From Arthrobacter sp. B2a2-09 (GTDB lineage: Bacteria > Actinomycetota > Actinomycetes > Actinomycetales > Micrococcaceae), in assembly GCF_027587375.1 (NCBI RefSeq), contig NZ_JAMXIC010000019.1, positions 40,813 to 104,812 of the forward strand: 64,000 nt of DNA, given 5' to 3'. Numbering within the stretch: the first letter of the stretch is position 1; each line of letters starts with the position of its first letter. A model generated the notes under the pieces. The model saw only the letters and a program-made list of their open reading frames with translations. It made no database searches and was not told the origin of the DNA. A program made the translations under genes and the position numbers. Shown one piece after another: positions 50,352 to 59,534 of this stretch.

Positions 50352-51960
50352 GCCGCCGCTCAAGCCTGCGTAGCAGTTGCGCAGGGGTGGAACGGATCAG
50401 CAGTCTGCGCGTGTGAATGTCCAACACCATCAGGTAGACAGTGAATCCCACGGCCACCAAGAAGGACAGGGATGACACTTTCACGTTCAGTTCCACGAAG
50501 GACAGCACCGAAATCTGGTCCTGTGCGCCGAAGGCCACGAAAAACGTGACGGCAACATAGAGGGACTTGATCTGCCAGTCGTCCCTGATGCCTGTGACCG
50601 CGAGCAGCGGGATGAACCACAGGATGTACCACGGCTGGATAATCGGAGAAAGCATGACGACGGCGGCAAACGCCAAGGCCGCGCGTCGCACCAGCCGTGA
50701 ATAGTCTCCGCGGAACATGAGGACCACCACCAGCGCAATTCCGGCCCACTTCATGAGGGTGCGGAGCCCGGTGGCCACGGTGGAGCCAGGCAGGCCCAAG
50801 AGATTGCCGATCACCTCGACCTGCTGCCCCAGGAATCCCGAAGGCGAATATCCCGTGTAGCCGGGTGTGGGATCGAGGATGGCCCAGACCCATCCAAAGC
50901 CAAGGTTGTAAGGAATTCCGCTCACTGCCAGGACGGCAAAGCTGATACCCGCCGTCGCGCCCCAGAACAGGAACTTGCGGGCCCAACTCGCTGCCGGGCC
51001 CGCCCACATGAGGCCTATGAAAGGCAGGAGAAGTACTGTGATCGGCTTGATGCCGATGGAAGCCGTGACCAGCAGAAGCCCGGTGATATGGCGCCCGGTG
51101 GCTGCAAAGTACATTCCGGCCACTGCCAAGCCCACCATGAGGGCATCGTTATGGGCGCTGGCGACGAAGCTGATGAGGAAGAGCGGGTTGGCCACGGCGA
51201 TCCACAGCGCACGGCCCGGATTGATCCCGTGCAGTTCCGCGAGCCTGGGAACATACACGACGCAGAGCAGCACTCCGACGGTCGCCAGAACGCGAAAGAG
51301 CAAAACGGAAAAATCGGGCTGGGCGTCGGTGATGCCCACCACCCATCTGGCAAGCCACAGGAAGTAGGGTCCGTACGGCGTCTTGGCTTCAGCCCAAGCC
51401 GGGTCAGCGCCAAGGGAAAACCAGTTGCTGAGCGAGGAAATGCCCACTGTGTAGGGGTTCTGGCCTTCAAGGACCAGCCTGCCCTGGCCGGTGTAGGCGT
51501 ACACGTCGCGCGAATAGATGGGCACGGCAAACATCAGGGGCGCCGCCCACGCCGCAACAGCGACAACCACGGATCTGAGCGAGCCTGGCCCCCAGTCCTT
51601 GAGCCTTTGCCCGAGCCTCAACCATGACCTGACCAAAAGCATGGCCCCTGCCGTCAGCAAGATGGTGGAGGTCGTGACGCCCCAGCCCTCCGTGCGCAGG
51701 GCGATAACAAGCGGGTGCCTGAACATGGGCGAACCGTTGGCGATCCAGCCGGCGCCGATCGAACCGACGAAGATCATCAGGGACCCAAAAAATCCTTGCC
51801 AGATTGCCACGTAGGCCTTGGCCTGGCCGGGGGTACCGGCGCCGATGTGCGGGGCATTCGGGGAATAGAGACTTGCGGCGGCCTTCTCGGACGGCGCCGC
51901 GGGGTCCTTTTCCTCATCCCGGCTATTTGAGGTGCCCACGCCCGTTCCGCCTGCCGTCAT
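50335..51960 (-). CDS. MptB-like mannosyltransferase, second copy
   Basis: A 541-residue GT-C membrane enzyme paralogous to 45833-47458: AVPIYSRDVYAYTGQGRLVLEGQNPYTVGISSL, PYGPYFLWLARW, SAHNDALMVGLAVAGMYFA and IIQPWYILWFIPLL. ATG 51960 (MTAGGTGVGTSNSRDEE) is chosen; the first 50 residues are hydrophilic and probably cytoplasmic. The four genes at 45.8-52.0 kb form a palindromic unit (MptB-like, GT87, GT87, MptB-like) that presumably makes the mannose-containing cell-envelope glycolipids. Confidence 0.87.
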   Translation of the reverse strand: MTAGGTGVGTSNSRDEEKDPAAPSEKAAASLYSPNAPHIGAGTPGQAKAYVAIWQGFFGSLMIFVGSIGAGWIANGSPMFRHPLVIALRTEGWGVTTSTILLTAGAMLLVRSWLRLGQRLKDWGPGSLRSVVVAVAAWAAPLMFAVPIYSRDVYAYTGQGRLVLEGQNPYTVGISSLSNWFSLGADPAWAEAKTPYGPYFLWLARWVVGITDAQPDFSVLLFRVLATVGVLLCVVYVPRLAELHGINPGRALWIAVANPLFLISFVASAHNDALMVGLAVAGMYFAATGRHITGLLLVTASIGIKPITVLLLPFIGLMWAGPAASWARKFLFWGATAGISFAVLAVSGIPYNLGFGWVWAILDPTPGYTGYSPSGFLGQQVEVIGNLLGLPGSTVATGLRTLMKWAGIALVVVLMFRGDYSRLVRRAALAFAAVVMLSPIIQPWYILWFIPLLAVTGIRDDWQIKSLYVAVTFFVAFGAQDQISVLSFVELNVKVSSLSFLVAVGFTVYLMVLDIHTRRLLIRSTPAQLLRRLERRLRRSE

Positions 51961-52110
51961 GATATTCCAGTCCCTACGTACATTGGTCCAGCTCATCGAT
52001 GCAGGCAACAACCGCTCGACAACGGCCCAGTTTACCAGCCGAGTAAGCCGCAGGAGCGGAATGGAGCGCCCCGCCACCCTTCCCATGCGCCCGAACGGTA
52101 GGCTGGGCGA

Positions 52111-52737
52111 GTGCCTATTACTAATGAACGCATCGTCTGGATCGACTGTGAGATGACCGGTCTCGACCTGGAAAACGACGCCCTGATCGAGGTCGCGGCC
52201 TTGGTCACCGATTCGGAGCTAAACATCCTGGGTGATGGCGTAGATGTCGTCATCAAACCCGAAGACTCCGCGGTTGAACAGATGAACGACTTCGTCCGCG
52301 ACATGCACACCCGTTCGAAACTCCTGGACGAGCTCCCCCACGGCAAGACCATGGCCGAAGCCGAAGCAATCGTTCTGGAGTACATCGAGAAGTGGGTACC
52401 CGATCCGAAGAAGGCACCGCTGGGTGGCAACTCAGTCGGAACAGACCGGATGTTCCTCGCGCGGGACATGCCCAACATCGTCGAACACCTCCACTACCGG
52501 GTCATCGACGTCAGCACCATCAAGGAACTCTCGCGCCGCTGGTTCCCCCGCGCATATTTCCAGTCGCCCGCCAAACATGGTGGCCACCGCGCGCTGGGAG
52601 ACATCAGGGACTCCATCGACGAACTGCGCTACTACCGCGAGGCCGTGTTCGTCCCGGCTCCCGGACCGGATACCGCAACGGCACAGAAGATTTCCAAGCA
52701 GATTGCGGCTGGCCCGGAGACGCCGGCAAGCACGTGA
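52111..52737 (+). CDS. orn: Oligoribonuclease
   Basis: A 208-residue DEDDh exonuclease that degrades 2-5-nt RNAs and, in bacteria with cyclic-di-GMP, pGpG. Motifs: Exo I VWIDCEMTGLDLE, Exo II GNSVGTDRMFLARDMP, Exo III HRALGDIRDSIDEL with the general-base His. The start is GTG 52111. It is divergent from the MptB-like gene and followed by tRNA-His. Confidence 0.96.
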   Translation: MPITNERIVWIDCEMTGLDLENDALIEVAALVTDSELNILGDGVDVVIKPEDSAVEQMNDFVRDMHTRSKLLDELPHGKTMAEAEAIVLEYIEKWVPDPKKAPLGGNSVGTDRMFLARDMPNIVEHLHYRVIDVSTIKELSRRWFPRAYFQSPAKHGGHRALGDIRDSIDELRYYREAVFVPAPGPDTATAQKISKQIAAGPETPAST

Positions 52738-52867
52738 TCTGCGGCACCTTTTCGGGAAATTTCACCCAAACGGTCAAAAGTGGCAAAACCACCCCTCAAG
52801 ACGGGGTATAGTTTTTGTCGTTGCCTCCGCAGCTGACGGGTCATTCCGAAAGTGGTCAAAGGCGCAT

Positions 52868-52941
52868 GGTGGGCGTAGCTCAGTTGGCAGAGCGCCTGGT
52901 TGTGGTCCAGGAGGTCGCGGGTTCAACCCCCGTCGCTCACC
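52868..52941 (+). tRNA. tRNA-His (anticodon GTG)
   Basis: Acceptor GTGGGCG/CGCTCAC with an extra G at -1 (52868) facing C73 (52941), which is the histidine identity pair. Anticodon stem CCTGG/CCAGG, loop TTGTGGT giving GTG. Confidence 0.95.
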
Positions 52942-52974
52942 CTCATGAGATCGGTTGCAGTTTATCGATCGCAG

Positions 52975-53016
52975 CCAAAGGCCGTACTGGTTATCCAGTG
53001 CGGCCTTTGCTTTGTC
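52975..53016 (+). terminator. Terminator after tRNA-His
   Basis: CAAAGGCCGTACTGG pairs with CCAGTGCGGCCTTTG (one mismatch), followed by CTTTG. Confidence 0.75.
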
Positions 53017-53065
53017 CCGGCCGATTTCGGCCATTCCAGACCCGAGAACCAGAGGAACACCTGAC

Positions 53066-53638
53066 ATGACCGTCCTGCCAGTCACCATCTGGGGCGAGCC
53101 CGTGCTTCACCGCCGGGCGAGCGAGGTCGAAGAGTTCGACGACGAACTGCGCACCTTGATTGCCGACATGTTCGAGACGAACGAAGCCGCCAACGGCGTC
53201 GGGCTGGCCGCACCCCAGGTGGGGGTCGGCAAACGGATCTTCATCTTCAAATACCCGAATGACGACGACGCACCGGACGAAGGTGTCCTGGTGAACCCGG
53301 TCCTCACTCTCTCCAAGATCCCCGGCGCCCTTCCGGATCCCGAGGAAGACGTCGAAGGCTGCCTGTCATTCCCCGGGGAGCACTACCCCCTGCAGAGGGC
53401 CGAATGGGCGCGCGTCCAGGGCTTCGACGGCTACGGCAACCCGGTGGATTTCGTGGCCACAGCTTGGTTCGCCAGGGTGATGCAGCACGAATTCGACCAC
53501 CTTGACGGCAAGCTCTATGTGAATCGCCTGGCTGACCGCTACGCCAAGAAGGCCATGAAGCAGGCCAAAAAGAACGGCTGGGGAGTGCCCGGCCTGAGTT
53601 GGATGCCGGGTGTTGACCCGGACCCCTTCGGACACTGA
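53066..53638 (+). CDS. def: Peptide deformylase
   Basis: A 190-residue metalloenzyme that removes the formyl group from new proteins. All three motifs are complete: GVGLAAPQVG (44-53), EGCLSFPG and QHEFDHLDG. ATG 53066 follows AGAGGAACACC. A longer frame upstream overlaps the tRNA-His terminator and is dismissed. Three bases separate it from the next gene. Confidence 0.96.
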   Translation: MTVLPVTIWGEPVLHRRASEVEEFDDELRTLIADMFETNEAANGVGLAAPQVGVGKRIFIFKYPNDDDAPDEGVLVNPVLTLSKIPGALPDPEEDVEGCLSFPGEHYPLQRAEWARVQGFDGYGNPVDFVATAWFARVMQHEFDHLDGKLYVNRLADRYAKKAMKQAKKNGWGVPGLSWMPGVDPDPFGH

Positions 53639-53641
53639 GCG

Positions 53642-54490
53642 ATGACCGGCATCGAGCAGGGCGAATTGTTCAGGCTTCTCGACATCCACGGCGAGGACGC
53701 TTTTGAGTGCGCCTCGCTGCTGGCGTCACCTCCCGAAGACGGAACCCAACAGGCCCTTGCCATCCTTCAGGCCCGCCTGGGCGCGTTTCCAAGCAGGTCT
53801 GCCTCAGCGGATGGTTGTACGGAAACGGACTGGATCGAGGCGCTCTTGCGCTTCGCACCCGTGGTCCACGGCCATCATCTTTCCCTTGGCATCCCGCCGG
53901 AAGCCTCGGCCGCGATCCTGGCCGATGTGGGACTGAACCTTCGTATCAACCGACGGGTTCATGGACACTTCGGTTTGGACACGTGGGCCTGGCTGACCCT
54001 CCACATGGCCGGAAACATCTTCCGGATCGGCCGCTTGCAATTCCATCTCGTCCGCGACGCAGCAGGCTCTGTCACCGCAAGCGGCTCTTGGGTGCTGGGT
54101 GTACACATCCCGGAAGATGGCGGTCTCTCCCCTGCCCTCGTTGACTCGAGCTTCAGCCAGGCCAGGGAGTTCTTTGACCGATACTTCCCGGACAAAGCGG
54201 TCTCCGTGGCGAGCTGCGACTCCTGGATGCTGGATCCCTATCTTGCCCGGAAACTGCCGGACAGCAACATCGCGGCTTTTGCCCGCCGGTTCTCCCTGGA
54301 CCGCTGCTCGGAAGCCCCGAGCGACGCTGTCTACTTCACCTTCCGGCACCGGGGCATGGAAAACCTTGATCGGCTCCCCCGCGAGACCTCGCTTCAGCGG
54401 GTGGTGCTCGAAAGGATCGACGACGGCGGCGTCTGGCAACTTGGACACGGCCACTTGGAACTTCCGCCAGCGCAGGCCAACCCCGCCTGA
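53642..54490 (+). CDS. Acyltransferase domain protein (NAT_N/GNAT_C type)
   Basis: A 282-residue protein whose layout matches actinobacterial proteins with an N-terminal helical NAT_N domain and a GNAT_C domain (I recall DUF5596/DUF5597). Landmarks are WAWLTLHMAGNIFRIGRLQFHLVRD, SWVLGVHIPEDGGLSPALVDSSF and SCDSWMLDPYLARKLPDSNIAAFARRF. Substrate unknown. It starts four bases after def, so the two are likely co-transcribed. Confidence 0.75.
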   Translation: MTGIEQGELFRLLDIHGEDAFECASLLASPPEDGTQQALAILQARLGAFPSRSASADGCTETDWIEALLRFAPVVHGHHLSLGIPPEASAAILADVGLNLRINRRVHGHFGLDTWAWLTLHMAGNIFRIGRLQFHLVRDAAGSVTASGSWVLGVHIPEDGGLSPALVDSSFSQAREFFDRYFPDKAVSVASCDSWMLDPYLARKLPDSNIAAFARRFSLDRCSEAPSDAVYFTFRHRGMENLDRLPRETSLQRVVLERIDDGGVWQLGHGHLELPPAQANPA

Positions 54491-54516
54491 AGCGGCCGCC
54501 CCGCGCTCTGAGGCGG

Positions 54517-55314
54517 CTACATCGCCCTGATGGTCTGTTGACCGGGGCACGAGTCCAGGACGCGCCTCATGGCGTCTTTCTCCGCTTGGGTGACCCAGAG
54601 CCGGTACGCGGCCTTGACGGAGACCTGACGGGCTACGTAGTGGCAGCGAAAGCCCTTGTTGGCAGGCAGCCAAGTTGCCGCGTCGCTCGCGCCTTTCTTC
54701 ACGTTGGCAGGACCGTCGACGGCAATGAGGTTGAGGGGATCATTGGCCAGGCTTTGGCGCTGTTTGGCAGTGAGCTGCTGGGCACCCTTCTGCCAGGCGT
54801 CCCCGAGAGCCACCACATGGTCAATCTGCACGGCCGAGCTGCTTTCGGCGCCCCTGCGGAAATGGATGTCCTGCCCGATGTATGGCTCACGTAGCTCCCC
54901 GGAAGCGATCCTGCATTTGGAGCCTGTTGTGAACTCCACTGCCGTAAGATCCCGCCTCAGGATGTCGTTCCTGGTATCGCAGCCGTTTCGGTCGACGTCG
55001 AGCCACGCCTGGCCGAATTCGTTGCGGTCGTAGTTGTCCTTGGCTGCACGCCCCTTCACAGGAAGCGCCTCCAGGGCATCAACGGCTGAACCGGCGGGTA
55101 CCGGCTGAACAGCTTCCACCGGCTTCATCCAACTCGGGTCGAAGACTGGAGCATCCGTTGGTCCATTGCCCGTGCCCTGGCCAACTGCGAACTGGCCGTT
55201 GGTGAAGAACCACCCGATGCCGGCAAGTCCACCCGCGATGATGAGAATCACCAGCACCCAGGCCTGCCGGGACTGGCGGCGGGCGCGTCGATAGGCGGCC
55301 CAGGTGCTGCTCAA
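54517..55314 (-). CDS. Membrane-anchored HNH (DUF1524-type) nuclease-like protein
   Basis: A 265-residue protein. There is one N-terminal membrane helix (WVLVILIIAGGLAGIGWFF, residues 19-37), then an extracytoplasmic linker and a DUF1524/GmrSD-C-like HNH domain: YDRNEFGQAWLDVDRNGCDTRND, QIDHVVALGDAWQKG (the D-H pair) and NDPLNLIAVDGPANVKKG, with a final NKGFRCHYVA. Such proteins are common in actinobacteria as secreted or surface nucleases, possibly for DNA scavenging. The catalytic residues look intact. Confidence 0.85.
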   Translation of the reverse strand: MSSTWAAYRRARRQSRQAWVLVILIIAGGLAGIGWFFTNGQFAVGQGTGNGPTDAPVFDPSWMKPVEAVQPVPAGSAVDALEALPVKGRAAKDNYDRNEFGQAWLDVDRNGCDTRNDILRRDLTAVEFTTGSKCRIASGELREPYIGQDIHFRRGAESSSAVQIDHVVALGDAWQKGAQQLTAKQRQSLANDPLNLIAVDGPANVKKGASDAATWLPANKGFRCHYVARQVSVKAAYRLWVTQAEKDAMRRVLDSCPGQQTIRAM

Positions 55315-55411
55315 GGGATTGCGTCCTTTCAGGGAGGATTACGTCCCTTGAGACTAGGTCAGGCACTCATAACCGAGGCCGATATCCACAGTGTGGAGGA
55401 CAAGTCGCAGC

Positions 55412-55621
55412 TTACTGCTCCTTGGTAACGCGTTTCAGGTCTTCGGCAGCCAGCTCCAGAAGCGACCCCAACTGGATGACTCGGTCCTCAGCGATATCAC
55501 CCGCTGCGTGTGCGGCCTTGGCGCCGTCGAGCAGGCGCTGGGCTTCCTTAAGGTTGGCGCGCGCCACGTCCAGTGCGTGTTCCAGGGTTGTTTCATGTTC
55601 CAGAATCTTTTCGCTTTCCAT
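55412..55621 (-). CDS. Small coiled-coil protein, 69 residues, unknown function
   Basis: MESEKILEHETTLEHALDVARANLKEAQRLLDGAKAAHAAGDI..., helical throughout, acidic, no cysteine. Clean ATG start. No family recognised; it is not XseB, whose motifs are absent. Confidence 0.6.
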   Translation of the reverse strand: MESEKILEHETTLEHALDVARANLKEAQRLLDGAKAAHAAGDIAEDRVIQLGSLLELAAEDLKRVTKEQ

Positions 55622-55707
55622 GCGTCCATTCTGGTCAGGTTTCCCGGCTGATACCAGCGAATCAGCCGGGAAACCCCTGTGTCTTTCCTGGCAGTGGCCA
55701 GGGCCGG

Positions 55708-57204
55708 CTAGACGCCGGCGTGCTCCAACGTTGCCTTGGGCTCAAGGTCAACAGCTACGCTGCGTGCCGGGAACGACGGCGGGTTCACGCCGGCCATTTC
55801 TTCCATGACGCGCACTACCTGGCAGGAGTAGCCGAATTCGTTGTCGTACCAGACGTAGACCACGAGGTTCTTGTCGTTGGCGATGGTGGCCAGGCCATCC
55901 ACGATGCCCGCGCGGCGGGAGCCGACGAAGTCCGTGGAGACCACTTCGGGTGAGTCGATGAAGTCGATCTGCTTGCGCAGTTCCGAGTGCAGGGACATCT
56001 CGCGAAGGTAGTTGTTGACCTCGTCCTTCGTGGTTCCCTTCTCCAGGTTCAGGTTCAGGATGGCCATCGACACGTCCGGGGTGGGAACCCGGATCGCGTT
56101 GCCGGTCAGCTTGCCCTGCAGTTCCGGAAGGGCCTTCGCCACTGCCTTGGCCGCACCTGTTTCGGTGATGACCATGTTCAGCGCAGCCGAGCGGCCACGG
56201 CGGTCGCCCTTGTGGAAGTTATCGATCAGGTTCTGGTCGTTCGTGAACGAGTGGACGGTTTCCACGTGGCCGTGGATGACCCCGAACTTGTCGTTGAGTG
56301 CCTTGAGCACCGGGGTGATGGCGTTCGTCGTGCAGGACGCCGCGGTGACGATCTTGTCCGTGTCCTCGATGGAGGAGTGGTTGATTCCGTGAACGATGTT
56401 CTTCAGCTCGCCCTTGCCCGGAGCCGTGAGCAGCACACGCGCGACACCCTTGCTCTGCAGGTGCTGGGACAGGCCCTCGGCGTCGCGCCAGCGGCCCGTG
56501 TTATCAACCACCAGGGCATCCTTGATGCCATAGGCCGTGTAGTCCACCGTGGAGGGGTTGTCCGAGTAGATGACCTGGATCTGGACACCGTTGGCCGTGA
56601 TGGTGTTGGCGGCCTCGTCCACGCGGATGGTGCCCTCGAAGGAACCGTGCACCGAGTCGCGGCGCAGCAGGCTGGCGCGCTTGACGAGGTCGTTCTCGGC
56701 GCCCTTGCGGACCACGATCGCGCGCAGGCGCAGGCCGTGCCCGCCGCCGGCCTTTTCGATCAGGAGGCGGGCCAGGAGCCTGCCGATGCGGCCGAAACCG
56801 TAGAGCACGACGTCGGTGCTGGTCCGGTCATCCGCGCCGCGGCGCCCGACAATCCCGGCAAGTTCGGCGCGGAGGAAGTCCTCCAGGGCCGTTCCCGGGG
56901 CCTCGGCCTTGTACTTCTCGTTCAGGCGGGCGATATCGATCGCAGCGGCCCCGAGTTCAAGTTCGGCGAGGGTGTTGAGCAGGGGTGCGGTTTCTTCGAG
57001 CAGGAGTTCGTCCTTGCTCATCCGGCGTGCGAAGCGGTGGGCTTTCAGGATGTTCATCGACGACTTGTTGATGAGGCTGCGCCCGTGGATGCTCGTGACC
57101 ACGTTGTTCTCACGGTACAGCCGGCCGATCACCGGAATCATGGCCTCGGCCAGCGCTTCGCGGCCCATCCACGTATCAAGACAAGAATCTGATGACTGGC
57201 TCAC
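55708..57204 (-). CDS. gap: Glyceraldehyde-3-phosphate dehydrogenase, long form
   Basis: A 498-residue enzyme, about 150 longer than glycolytic GapA because of a helical N-terminal extension (MSQSSDSCLDTWMGREALAE...). The NAD(P)-binding VVLYGFGRIGRLLARLL follows from residue 131, the catalytic cysteine is in TAASCTTNAITPVL, and VWYDNEFGYSCQVVRVM closes the domain. This long type corresponds to the C. glutamicum GapB/Gap2 class, thought to work in gluconeogenic direction. It starts at GTG 57204 after AGGAAGG. An imperfect inverted repeat (CTACGTACG/ACGTATGTAG) upstream at 57226-57250 may be an operator. Confidence 0.92.
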   Translation of the reverse strand: MSQSSDSCLDTWMGREALAEAMIPVIGRLYRENNVVTSIHGRSLINKSSMNILKAHRFARRMSKDELLLEETAPLLNTLAELELGAAAIDIARLNEKYKAEAPGTALEDFLRAELAGIVGRRGADDRTSTDVVLYGFGRIGRLLARLLIEKAGGGHGLRLRAIVVRKGAENDLVKRASLLRRDSVHGSFEGTIRVDEAANTITANGVQIQVIYSDNPSTVDYTAYGIKDALVVDNTGRWRDAEGLSQHLQSKGVARVLLTAPGKGELKNIVHGINHSSIEDTDKIVTAASCTTNAITPVLKALNDKFGVIHGHVETVHSFTNDQNLIDNFHKGDRRGRSAALNMVITETGAAKAVAKALPELQGKLTGNAIRVPTPDVSMAILNLNLEKGTTKDEVNNYLREMSLHSELRKQIDFIDSPEVVSTDFVGSRRAGIVDGLATIANDKNLVVYVWYDNEFGYSCQVVRVMEEMAGVNPPSFPARSVAVDLEPKATLEHAGV

Positions 57205-57324
57205 AGAACTACCTTCCTAGGGTCAGCTACATACGTCCTCGTACGTAGATGGCGGCCGCCCGGAGTAATCCTGCGGCACTGGCATCGGCGGGACTTCGGT
57301 CTGCCCGGACACCTCGAACGTTGC

Positions 57325-57362
57325 AAAGAAAAACCGCCGGCTGCGAACGCAGAACCGGCGGT
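57325..57362 (-). terminator. Terminator of rnpB
   Basis: On the minus strand ACCGCCGGTTCTGCG pairs with GCAGCCGGCGGT (small bulge), loop TTC, followed by TTTTCTTTG. Confidence 0.85.
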
Positions 57363-57448
57363 GGAACTTCTACGTTCACTGTCCATTCTAAGGTCTTGCA
57401 CGGGAGGCTTTGGCAGCCGGAATGCGTGAATTCACTCACACAGTGCTG

Positions 57449-57846
57449 AGGGATGGGTTGACCGATACGCCGGGTTCTGTCCTCCCGCGCCGTTGCCGAC
57501 GCAGGAGTGGCGACCATCCATCTACGAACGCCGTTGCCGACGCCCTCCAGCGGCCTACCCGGACACTCGGGCGAGCAGCCCTCGATCGTGCCCTGTCTGG
57601 CCTTGCTCCGGGTGGGGTTTACCTAGCCTCCCTGGTCACCCAGGGAGCTGGTGGTCTCTTACACCACCGTTTCACCCTTACCTGCTGCCTGCCTGTGCTG
57701 GCACAAGCAGACGCCGGCGGTCTGTTCTCTGTGGCACTGGCCTGCGGGTTACCCCGAGTGGGCGTTACCCACCACCCTGCCCTGCGGAGCCCGGACGTTC
57801 CTCGAGCCACTCACGCGGCGCGCGGCCGCCTAGTCAACCCATCCGC
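57449..57846 (-). ncRNA. rnpB: RNase P RNA (bacterial class A)
   Basis: The minus strand contains the conserved GAGGAACGTCCGGGCTCC near its 5' end, the internal GGGTAAACCCCACCCGGAGC and the AGACAGGGC region, and ends in ACAGAACCCGGCGTATCGGT. The ends pair as P1 (GGATGGGTTGAC at 57844-57833 with GTCAACCCATCC at 57462-57451). Open frames over it on the plus strand are not genes. The word GCCGTTGCCGACGC occurs twice (57500 and 57530 area on the plus strand), probably two arms of related helices. Confidence 0.95.
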
Positions 57847-57943
57847 CCTACAGTCTACCGGCGTCGGGCCTTCCGCATTTCCAAACGGCACTGCGGAACT
57901 GCACCCCGACAACCAGCGCCGGCATTACGGCTAATATCGACTG

Positions 57944-58708
57944 GTGCTGATTCTCCTGCCGCCTTCCGAAGGCAAGACCCCCGCTGCCAAGGGCTCCGCC
58001 GTCGAATGGGAGTCCCTGAGCTTTCCGGAACTCAACAGTTACCGGGCCAAAGTGCTCGACGCGCTCGGCCTGGTCAGCGCGCATGAGGACGCCCTCGCCC
58101 TGTTGGGGGTGGGCGCATCCTTGAAGGACGACGTCGAACGCAATACCCGGCTCCACGCCGAACCCGCAGCCCCGGCCCACCAGGTGTATTCCGGTGTTCT
58201 CTACGACGCGCTCGGCTACAAGACCCTGACGCCGGCACAGCGCCGCAAGGCGGTGGAGTCGATCCTCGTGGTGTCCGCCCTGTGGGGCGCCATTGGCTTC
58301 GGCGACCGTGTGCCCGCCTACCGCCTGTCCATGGGAACGGCGCTGCCCGACGTCGGGCGCCTCGCCTCATTCTGGAAGCCGCAGCTCACGCAGGCCCTCG
58401 CTTCGCGGGTGGAGGGCGAGCTGCTGGTGGACTGCCGCTCCAGCACCTACGCCGCGGCTTGGGCTCCGCCCGCGGCGCAAACTGTCTCCGTCAACGTCTT
58501 TTCCGAGTCCAATGGCAAACGCACCGTGGTCAGCCATTTCGCCAAGCACACCCGCGGCGAACTGGCCCGGCACTTGTTGAGCCGACGAGGCAAGGCGCCG
58601 GGGACGCCCGAACAGCTGCTCAAGGCCGCCTCGGAAATCTGGACCGCGGAGTTGACGGACGGCACGGCGCGCAAGCCGCACACCCTCAGCATCATCCTCC
58701 CCAACTAG
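57944..58708 (+). CDS. yaaA: Peroxide stress protein YaaA family
   Basis: A 254-residue DUF328/YaaA protein. The N-terminal LILLPPSEGKTPA is the family hallmark and YSGVLYDALGY is the second. In E. coli YaaA lowers free iron during H2O2 stress and has a DNA-binding fold. The start is GTG 57944. Divergent from rnpB. Confidence 0.9.
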   Translation: MLILLPPSEGKTPAAKGSAVEWESLSFPELNSYRAKVLDALGLVSAHEDALALLGVGASLKDDVERNTRLHAEPAAPAHQVYSGVLYDALGYKTLTPAQRRKAVESILVVSALWGAIGFGDRVPAYRLSMGTALPDVGRLASFWKPQLTQALASRVEGELLVDCRSSTYAAAWAPPAAQTVSVNVFSESNGKRTVVSHFAKHTRGELARHLLSRRGKAPGTPEQLLKAASEIWTAELTDGTARKPHTLSIILPN

Positions 58709-58796
58709 CTAGCAGTAGGTGTCGTTATGACGCCTGAAAACGACATTAACTGCGAGTTAGTTGGGCAGTGAGGCTAGTTGGGTGGGGAACAGGCGG
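58709..58796. repeat. Intergenic inverted repeat element
   Basis: TGTCGTT (58722-58728) and AACGACA (58749-58755 area) flank a loop with ATGACGCC, followed by TTAACTGCGAGTTAGTT and a second AGTTGGG. It looks like a short dispersed intergenic palindromic element of this genus rather than a plain terminator, but only one copy lies in the window. Confidence 0.4.
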
Positions 58797-59534
58797 TTAG
58801 TTCCACTCGGCGGAGCGCACCAGGATGCAGCCGGAATCGGGGCAGAACACGATCTCGTCCTCGGCCGCGGCCTTGACTTCGGCAAGGTCGCCGGGGCTGA
58901 GTGTCATCCCCGAGCCTTCGGACTTGCCGTGGAACAGCCTGGCGGCCCCCACCCCGCGCTTGGCAAGGGTCTTTTCATAGATGGCCAGCATCCCGGCGTC
59001 GAGCCCTTCGGCGAAGCCGGTGCGGTGGGCGCGCACGTCCGCCTCATCGGCAGCAATCTCGGCGATGGCGGCGTCCAGCTCGGCGCGGATCCCGGAGAAG
59101 GAACCCTGGATGTCATCGACGATCTGCTGTTGCGCGGTTTGGCGCTCCTTGAGTCCGTCCAGGCGTTCCAGGATTTCCAGCTCGACGTCCTCAAGGTCCG
59201 AGCGGCGCTTGTTCAGGGACGCAATATCGCTTTGCAGCGCGACGAGATCCTTGGAAAGTCCGGTACCACTGTTCAGCCTGGCTTCGTCCCGCTCAATGCG
59301 GCCAACCACTTGTTCGACGTCGGCCTCTGACCTGCGAAGCTCGGCTTCGGCGTCGTGGACGGCAAGTTTAGCGTTCCCGAGCGCCCCGTTGGCCACGCCG
59401 AGGGCGTCCTGGAGATCGGTGATGCGGGGGTCGGTCTCCAAAGTGCGACGGCGGTTCGCCAGGGATTTGAGCTTCGCATCCAACCCCTGCAGTTCGAGCA
59501 ATTTCAACTGTTCTGCCGGTGCTGCCTTGGCCAC
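58797..59534 (-). CDS. Coiled-coil protein of the C4-zinc-ribbon (zf-RING_7) family, zinc site degraded
   Basis: A 245-residue protein. Residues 10-160 are a long coiled coil (LAVHDAEAELRRSEADVEQVVGRIERDEARL), and the C-terminal ribbon ends IVFCPDSGCILVRSAEWN. Family members normally have two CxxC pairs; the first is replaced here by GKSEGSG and the second is spaced CPDSGC, so zinc binding is doubtful. Function unknown. Usually found next to a Nif3-like gene, as here; together they may act in an RNA- or nucleotide-related process. Confidence 0.82.
   Translation of the reverse strand: MAKAAPAEQLKLLELQGLDAKLKSLANRRRTLETDPRITDLQDALGVANGALGNAKLAVHDAEAELRRSEADVEQVVGRIERDEARLNSGTGLSKDLVALQSDIASLNKRRSDLEDVELEILERLDGLKERQTAQQQIVDDIQGSFSGIRAELDAAIAEIAADEADVRAHRTGFAEGLDAGMLAIYEKTLAKRGVGAARLFHGKSEGSGMTLSPGDLAEVKAAAEDEIVFCPDSGCILVRSAEWN

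Noticed and set aside
55987..57192. 401-codon open frame on the plus strand
   Set aside because: Antisense shadow of the long GAPDH gene.
57410..58086. Two overlapping plus-strand frames of 174 and 197 codons
   Set aside because: They lie over the RNase P RNA gene and the start of yaaA; the RNA signatures are unambiguous.
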